Shown one piece after another: positions 57,719-64,000 of a stretch of DNA of 64,000 nt. The notes beneath the pieces were generated by a model, which was not told where the DNA came from, did no database searches, and worked only from the letters and a program-made list of their open reading frames with translations. The translations under genes and the position numbers were made by a program. Numbering within the stretch: the first letter of the stretch is position 1; each line of letters begins with the position of its first letter. The stretch covers positions 2,790,001 to 2,854,000 of the forward strand of contig JAHLMK010000005.1 in NCBI GenBank assembly GCA_019915135.1, in the 5' to 3' direction. This DNA comes from Strobilurus pachycystidiatus (Eukaryota; Basidiomycota; Agaricomycetes; Agaricales; Physalacriaceae).

Positions 57719-59810
57719 TTAGACGAAGTGTGTTGTATTGACATCGTCTTCTCCTATGACTCTATCCTCGTCAACAAAGCTACCCTCCACGAAACGGCGC
57801 ATCCTCTTTTTCTCAGCAGCGTAATTCGCCTCTGTGCCCCGAAAGCTTGCGCGATCAAAGTCCGCGATAAACAACTGTCCTGCCGGATCTATCAGCATGT
57901 TCCAGGACCGTATATCCCGGTGCAGTATGCCCGCCTGATGGATGTCGTCGAGAATCCTGAGCAGTTGGCAGCTTTGAGACGCGGTCAGTATCATCTTGAG
58001 AAAGATTGACAGATACTAACCGTTGCGCCGGGAGTAAAGTCACTTTGTGATCCTGATCCTTTCTATGACCCAATGCCTGACCGACGTTGGCGAGAGCAAG
58101 AATACAGACTCCGTCGTCGTCATTCTCATAGAAGCCAAGGATGGCGGGGATACCCTCGACACCACGGATGGCTAAGTGGGAATATACTCGATGTTCATGC
58201 TTCAAACGCTGCGCCTTGTAAGGAGTGCTAGCGACCTTCACAACAAATGAGCCATCGGAAGGTTCATCGCCGTAGATCGTAGCCCTGAAAACGTCACCAA
58301 TAGCACCAGAGCCCATCTGAGTGTCGAGAACGACGCGCAAATAGTCTGCGGGCTCGTACTGCTCCTTTCTCTTTGAATCCGGGGCCCACAAAATCGTCGG
58401 GGCAGGCGAATCAAAGATCCCGAGGTGAAAGAAGAGCGCAACAACCGGCGATGAGACCAAACGCTGCCTGAGGGCCTGATACGGAAAGGTTATCCGTGAA
58501 TGAACACTCGCACAATAAGCACGCTACCTTCGTGAAAATGGGATTTATACCTTGACCCTTATTCTTACCCGTTTTTCTGCGCTTTGGTGGCTTCGTCGAT
58601 ACGTCATCCACGGCCATCGCTTTTCTGCGCCTGCCCACATCGTATCTAGCAGAGTCAGCAGCAGCCCGAAGCAAAGGTAAGCGGTCAATGGCATCTTGAC
58701 CAGCGAGGATGTGCAGTGCGGTCCAAAGACGGCCATAAGCGGGCGATTCAGAGGACGACACGTCGACGATATCCGAGAGATACAGAGTTTGGCGTTCTCT
58801 GTGACGGATGCCAATACGGACAAAGTTTCCACAGTCGAAGAGGATTACGGTTGTATCCAAGTACACGGCACAGGACCACGCCTGGGATTAGAACGTATGT
58901 GATTATGAACAGGAAGTTGGAACATCTAAGCTCGCACCTTTTGTACGTAGTCACTAGCATCCGGCGCATCCGCCTTGGGCTTGGAAAGATTCCTCGGCTT
59001 GATAGTTCCAACGCAGAGTCCAGCCGATTCCGTCGACTTCAATCGAGATCGAGCACTCCTCCTGGGTACGTTCGGCTTGGGTAACGACCACAAGCCGTCG
59101 GGCGCATCAGGAGGCGGAGATCGCGACGGTCGCGTAATGGAGCATAAACTATCCAGCTTCCAGTCGAAGTTGTTAGAGTCGGTCAGCGCTGACATCGCGT
59201 GTAGCACCACTTCGGCGTCGGTGCACATGAACATGCTCGAGATGGCATGCGGCGCGTGCTCAACGAGCCCATCTAGAATTGCCTGCGCCTTGGCGTGAAG
59301 TGCGTCTTCCGCATCCACCAGATGCTCCTCTTGCGAGAAGGTGAAGGCATCCCTCTGATCGACATAGGGCTCAGAAAGAAGAATTGGTCTATATCGACCT
59401 GGACACGGCTTCCATCCTACACGAGAGGGAATATCCGGCTGTTTGGGGTGCAAGACAACTCGAGAGGCAAGGAAAGTCACAGCATAGCCGATACCGTACT
59501 TTCTGTATTGGGCTATATCGGTGGATAGATACCCAGGCACCGGGCCCTGTTCGGACGGTTTGAGAGCAAAGAGCCCATCGTCAAGGGCATCGAGGCGATC
59601 ATTGTATCTGTCCAAGGCAATGGAGATGCTGGATACGAGGGATTCGACGCGTACGATCTTCTTGAGTATGAGACCTTCGGGTATATGTCGGTCTAGCAGG
59701 TGTAACGGTGGGGTAGGTATTGGAGCCGGGACGTCTGAATCGCGTCGAATGGGTTCCTCGCGAAAAGAAAAAAGAGAATCCCGGAAATGTCGCTCGGAGA
59801 CTCGAGACAT
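57719..59810 (-). CDS. Atypical protein kinase, family member d
   Basis: The start is ATG 59810 (MSRVSERHFRDSLFSFREE). It is closely similar to members c and e along the whole length: LLDRHIPEGLILKKIV, VVLHPKQPDIPSRVGW, PPPDAPDGLWSLPKPN, VYLDTTVILFDCGNFVRIGI, RQTLYLSDIVDVSSSESPAY. A basic linker follows (PPKRRKTGKNKG), then the kinase motifs MGSGAIGDVFRA, SFVVKVAST, ILHRDIRSWNMLIDPAG, IADFDRASFRG. The basic KRRK run could be a nuclear localisation signal. The stop is at 57719-57721. Four exons; the last begins after a GTTAGT intron (AQR|CQLLRIL). All catalytic residues are intact. It is paired convergently with the F-box gene at 55935. Confidence 0.85.
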
Positions 59811-60262
59811 GATGTGTTTCGTCAGACAAAAAGAGCAAACGGTCGCGTTTCGGAGCCACAAATGCTGGTCAACGATGAGTCATGGTCGAACAAGAACATC
59901 CTCACGTGAGTGTTCATTTACCACGGTCTTGATTGCCGGGACATTGCGGCTTCGCCTTGAGCGCTTCAGCCATTGGCCTGTGAAAGCACTGACAGGCCTG
60001 ATGGTCTAACCAGATCGCGCGGGTGAGCCAAGCATGCCTCTATTGTTTTCTGGCCTTTTGTATTGTTCTGATTGGAATCCGAGTACAATTGCGGCAGCGA
60101 GGATCTGCACTTTGATTTTTGTTCAAAGGGAGCGAGAAACTCGCAGAGCGATGTCATCCCACAGCCTTCCGACATTACGCCTTTTCCTCAAAATAACGCT
60201 GCAGTCGACAGTTACCTCTGTTGAAGCAAGTAAATCAGGATCTAGCCCAGAGCTTCTGCGCC
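59811..60262. promoter_or_regulatory. Divergent intergenic region, kinase d/F-box copy
   Basis: About 450 bp separate the start of kinase d from the second F-box gene. The right half is homologous to the region upstream of the F-box gene at 55935, so promoter sequence was duplicated with the gene. Confidence 0.5.
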
Positions 60263-61913
60263 ATGTTGAGCATGTCACACACCAGCTCTGTAGTATGAAT
60301 TCCGTTCAACCATTATTCCTTCCACTGACATTCTGAACCAGCCTCTCAGAGCCCGAATTCACGATCTTCCCCTGGAAATCCTGGACGAAATTTTGATCCT
60401 GGTCAATATCATCCGTCCCACTGGTCGCCACGTAATCAATACCTCTTGGTATCCTCGCGAGTGTTACACCTGGCCCTTCGCTTCAGTGTACTCTCTTGCC
60501 CTTGTTTGTCGCTTTTGGAGAGATGCTGTATTCGCCAACCGCGCCTTTTGGTCGAGGATAATCATCCATATATGGCCTCAGATGTCTTCATACGAGGTTT
60601 TGCATCTGCAAACGGTTCTCGAGCGAACAGGGACCAGTAATCTCGACATCATACTTCAGTTAAAGTATTCGGAGATTGACCCGACACCCTGCAATCCTGA
60701 GCTCTACAAGATATCTACACTCCTTTCGGCCTGCGCGCCGCGCTGGATCAAACTTACGTTAATGGATGGGGTGCTGCATTTCTTTCCCACCTTGTTTCCC
60801 AGCGGTGTAGGGCCCCTCGCCGGATTAGAGCAACTTTACACCCAATGTGGAGATATCGTCTCTGGCCCCGCGATTGCAGGCTCTCTGACCTACCCCGAGG
60901 CCGTTCACACGATGCTCCGCGACTTGCCTCGCTTGTCGTGCGTTGAGATGTCCGGACTGCCCCTTGGAATTGACATGAAATCTGTTCGATACCTGAACCT
61001 TCGGAAGATATTCAGGCCCTCAGATCTGGATCACTTTCTGAGGAAGATCTCTTGTGCCTCGGATTTCACTCATCTTCAATTGGAAGAGGTGTGGCTCGAG
61101 AGGCCTTCGCCAGCCACCCCCCGCATTGTGATTCACTCAGTCACTCATCTGACAATCGGTGGTATACCTGACCCATGTGCCGCTCTCGAGCTGCCTTCCC
61201 TTGTGGAGCTTGACGTCCAACTCAACGATTTTTACTTGAGAACCGAACTAAGGAGGGGCACGACACGGGCACAGGACTTCGCATATAAATTATCACAATT
61301 CATCAATCAGTCAAACTGCTCCCTCTCCTCGTTAAAGATCTCCCAACAAGATCCTGGCTTATTCCTTCTCGAGTCCCACATGTTCTCCGAATGCCTACAA
61401 GCACTCGAATGGTTGACTATCAAGGTTTCCCTCACACTACCGTTTCCCTTGATTAGATCATCTCAAATGAACGGAATTGTAGTACGATTCTGTGACAAAC
61501 TTATCTCTAACCCAGTGCAGCTGCCGCGCCTCATGAATGTTGCCCTCATCGTGGGGGGATGCACTCCCGGATGTCGCTTCTCCAGCGGCGCTCTGACTGT
61601 GCTACAAGAGGCCATCGTGGCACGCCCAGAGCTACGCCGTGTGGAGGTACGCATCGAAGTACCTTGGGCAGACCCCATGATGTGCAGATGGCATGGGTCC
61701 TCTGATCCTTGGAGGACGTTTCCGGACGAGGAAGAGCGTCATAGAATTCAGCAATGCGTGAGGGAGATTGAATCCACTTCTTGCACCAAGGTGGCAATCA
61801 CTCCATTGGGTAGGTTTTTCTCGCAGACATGGACACTGACGACGACTGATGACTTGGCATGTAGGGATGAATATTACCACCTAGAAGTCTACACTCGTGG
61901 CTCTTGGTTTTGA
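60263..61913 (+). CDS. F-box protein (pair 3 of F-box/kinase array)
   Basis: Exon 1 from ATG 60263 encodes MLSMSHTSSV. The intron (GTATGA..ACCAG) leads to PLRARIHDLPLEILDEILIL. VYSLALVCRFWRDAVFANRA is nearly identical to the paralog at 55935, while the C-terminal leucine-rich half has diverged more (ALEWLTIKVSLTL, MNVALIVGG). It ends GSWF at 61913. A GTAGGT..TGTAG intron near 61810-61864 may change the last residues. It converges on kinase e with 147 bp between stops. It is an SCF substrate receptor by family inference. Stronger divergence of the presumed substrate-binding half than of the F-box fits diversification. Confidence 0.85.
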
Positions 61914-62060
61914 AAGAAAGAGGAGATTACCATCAACTGCCAAGTCCACTACTGAGCATTGACAGCGTAGTACAATTCTCCTTGTGTCAGAAGAATCCAG
62001 AATGTCTATTAGTTCGCGGGGGTGAAACTATCAGGCATAGTAGAGGAGAGATTTCGGGTA

Positions 62061-64000
62061 TCATGTATTGAGATCATCATCTCCTATGACTATATCCTCG
62101 TCCACAAAGCTACCTTCCGTGAAACGACGCATCCTCTCTTTCTCAGCTGTGTAGTTTGCCTCTGTGCCCCGAAAGCTTGCGCGGTCAAAGTCCGCGATGA
62201 ATAACTGTCCCGCCGGATCTATCAGCATGTTCCAAGATCGGATGTCGCGGTGCAATACACCCGCCTGATGAACGTCGTCGAGAATCTTGAGCAGTTGGCG
62301 GCTTCAGTACTCAGTCAGTCTCATCATTTTGAAGAGGTTGACAGAATACTGACCGTTGCGCCGGGGGTAGAGTCACTTTGTGATCCTGATCCATTTCATG
62401 ACCCAATGCCTGACCGACGTTGGCGAGAGCGAGCGTACAGACTCCGGCATCGTCATTCTCATAAAAGCCAAGGACGGCAGGGATACCTGTCACGCCGCGC
62501 GAGTGCAGGTGAGTATATACTCGATGTTCATGCTTCAATCGCTGTGCCTTGTAAGGAGTGTTAGCGACCTTGACAACGAATGAGCCATCGGGATCTTCGT
62601 CGCCATAGACTCTAGCCCGGAAAACGTCACCGATAGCACCAGATCCCAGCTGAGTGTCGAGAACGACACGCAGATATTCAGCGGGCTCGTATTGCTCTTG
62701 TTTCTTGGATCCAGTGGCCCACAAGAGTGTCGGCGCAGGTGAATCAAAGATTCCAAGTTGGAAGAACACGGCAACAACTGGTGATGAGTCCAGACGCTGC
62801 TTGAAAACCTGATACACAGAAAGTTAGCCGTGACTGAACATTCGCATGATAGGCACGTCACCTTCGTGAGATCGGAAATTACATCTTTGCCTGCATTCTT
62901 GCCCGTTTTTCTGCGCTTTAGTGGTTTCGCCGTTAAGTCATCCACGGCCATCACTTTTCTGCGCCTGCCCGCATTGTATCTAGCCGAGTCAGCAGCAGCT
63001 TGAAGGGACGGTAAGCGGTCAATGGCATCTTGAACAGCTAAGATGTGCAGTGCGGTCCAGAAACGGCCATATGCGGGCGATTCAGATGACGACACGTCGA
63101 CGATGTCTGAGAGATACAGAGTCTGGCGTTCTCTGTGACGGATGCCTATACGTAGCAAGTTTCCACAGTCGAAGATGATCACGGTTGCATCTAAGTATAC
63201 GGCACAGGACCACGCCTGGAAGGAGAACAAATGTAAGTGATAACAGACCCGGGGACTGTGATGTCAAAGTTCGCACCTTCTGGACGTAGTCACTTACATC
63301 CGGTGCATCCGCCGTTGATTGGGACAAAGATGGCCTCCTCGGCCTGATAGTTCCAACGCAAAGTTCAGAAGATTCCGTCGATTTTAGTCGAGATCGGGTA
63401 CCCCTTCTGGGTACGTTCGGCTTGGGTAACGACCACAAGCCGTCGGGTGCATCAGGAGGCGGAGAGCGTGGCGGTCGTTTGACGGAGCATAGGGTATCCA
63501 GCTTCCAGGGAAATCCGTCAGAGTCGGTCAACGCTGACATCGCATGTAGGGCCACTTCGGCGTCGGTGCACATGAACATGCTGGAAATGGCATGAGGCGC
63601 GTGCTCAACGAGGCCATCCAGAATCGCCTGCGCCTTGGCATGAAGTGCGTATTCTGCACCTAGCAGATGCGTCTCTTGAGCGAAAGTGAAAGCGTCACTT
63701 TGGTCGACATAGGGCTCAGAGAGAAGGATCGGTTTATATCGACCAGGACACGGCTTCCAGCCTATGCGAGAGGGAATGTCCGGCTGCTTGGGGTGAAGAG
63801 CAACGCGAGAAGCAAGAGCAGTCACAGTATAGCCGATACCATATTTTCTGTATTCGGCTATATCGGTGGATAGACACCCAGGTGGCGGGCCCTCGTCGGA
63901 CGGCGTCAGAGCAAATAGCCCATCATCAAGCGCATCGAGGCGATCGCTGTATCTGTCCAAGGCAGTGGAGATGCTGGATACGAGGGATTCGACGCGTACA
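62061..64000 (-). CDS. Atypical protein kinase, family member e (5' end outside window)
   Basis: The frame is open at the right edge of the window, beginning within RVESLVSSISTALDRYSDRL, so the start and the RHIP motif are outside. Present are VALHPKQPDIPSRIGW, PPPDAPDGLWSLPKPN, VYLDATVIIFDCGNLLRIGI, the basic linker PLKRRKTGKNAG, then LGSGAIGDVFRA, SFVVKVANT, YENDDAGVCTLAL, VLHRDIRSWNMLIDPAG, IADFDRASFRG and the end VIGDDDLNT with TGA at 62061-62063. It is closest to member d. Catalytic Lys, Asp of HRD and Asp of DFD are all kept. Three introns are visible. Confidence 0.85.

Larger units (their letters stand above)
55780..64000. repeat. Tandem segmental duplication of an F-box/kinase unit
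   Basis: Unit 1 (about 55780-59811) and unit 2 (about 60090 to beyond 64000) have the same content and order: promoter block (GGCAGTGGGGATC against GGCAGCGAGGATC), AAAGGGAGCGA, F-box gene on +, kinase on -. The two F-box first exons share intron position and phase. The kinases are similar along their whole length. The right end of unit 2 lies outside the window. Confidence 0.8.

Overview
The window is nuclear DNA of a filamentous basidiomycete, most likely an Agaricomycete. The genes are split by many short introns (about 45-60 nt, GT..AG, often with CTRAC-like branch points). The gene content is typical of mushroom-forming fungi: several F-box/LRR-like proteins, a DUF6535 membrane protein, a RecQ-like helicase beside a DUF6589-type protein, a hAT transposon, and a family of atypical kinases. 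No rRNA, convincing tRNA, CRISPR or telomeric repeat was seen. Exon joins were worked out by eye, so coordinates give the outer limits of each spliced gene.

1-21 kb is mostly ordinary host genes. They are a secreted epoxide hydrolase-like alpha/beta hydrolase (855-2356), an F-box gene with a one-base frame break (2735-4298), the tail-anchored ER ubiquitin-conjugating enzyme UBC6 (4803-6165), the spliceosomal cyclophilin CWC27 (6533-8485), a DUF6535 membrane protein (9884-12623) divergent from an F-box gene (12890-14534), a 2OG-Fe(II) oxygenase (14771-15925) divergent from a kinesin-14 (16518-18339), and another F-box gene (19612-20850). Non-coding inverted-repeat elements (MITE-like) lie at 294-782 and 8576-8957, with a smaller inverted repeat at 19041-19414.

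21.7-33.4 kb is a mobile-element island. Two MITE-like elements (21721-22220, 22277-22700) abut a roughly 6.9-kb unit (22704-29641). Its ends carry imperfect terminal inverted repeats, and it holds a divergent RecQ-like helicase/DUF6589 pair separated by only 71 bp. It is followed by a complete hAT transposon (30287-33379) with an 8-bp target duplication AGTGACAA and an apparently uninterrupted transposase.

33.6-41 kb returns to host genes: a short protein that is essentially the Bud6/Aip3 N-terminal domain, a leucine-rich F-box-like protein, and a DH-PH-FYVE Rho guanine-nucleotide exchange factor.

41.7-64 kb is dominated by an expanded two-family array. Five members of one atypical kinase family (43528-45628, 46339-48764, 48776-50881, 57719-59810, 62061-64000+) are interleaved with F-box genes. 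Three times an F-box gene on + converges on a kinase on -, with 108, 235 and 147 bp between the 3' ends. The last two pairs are a recent tandem segmental duplication that includes promoter sequence. One kinase (46339-48764) has lost the catalytic Asp and the DFG-equivalent motif and looks like a pseudokinase. This repeated F-box/kinase pairing and the RecQ/DUF6589 unit are the best candidates for undescribed systems.
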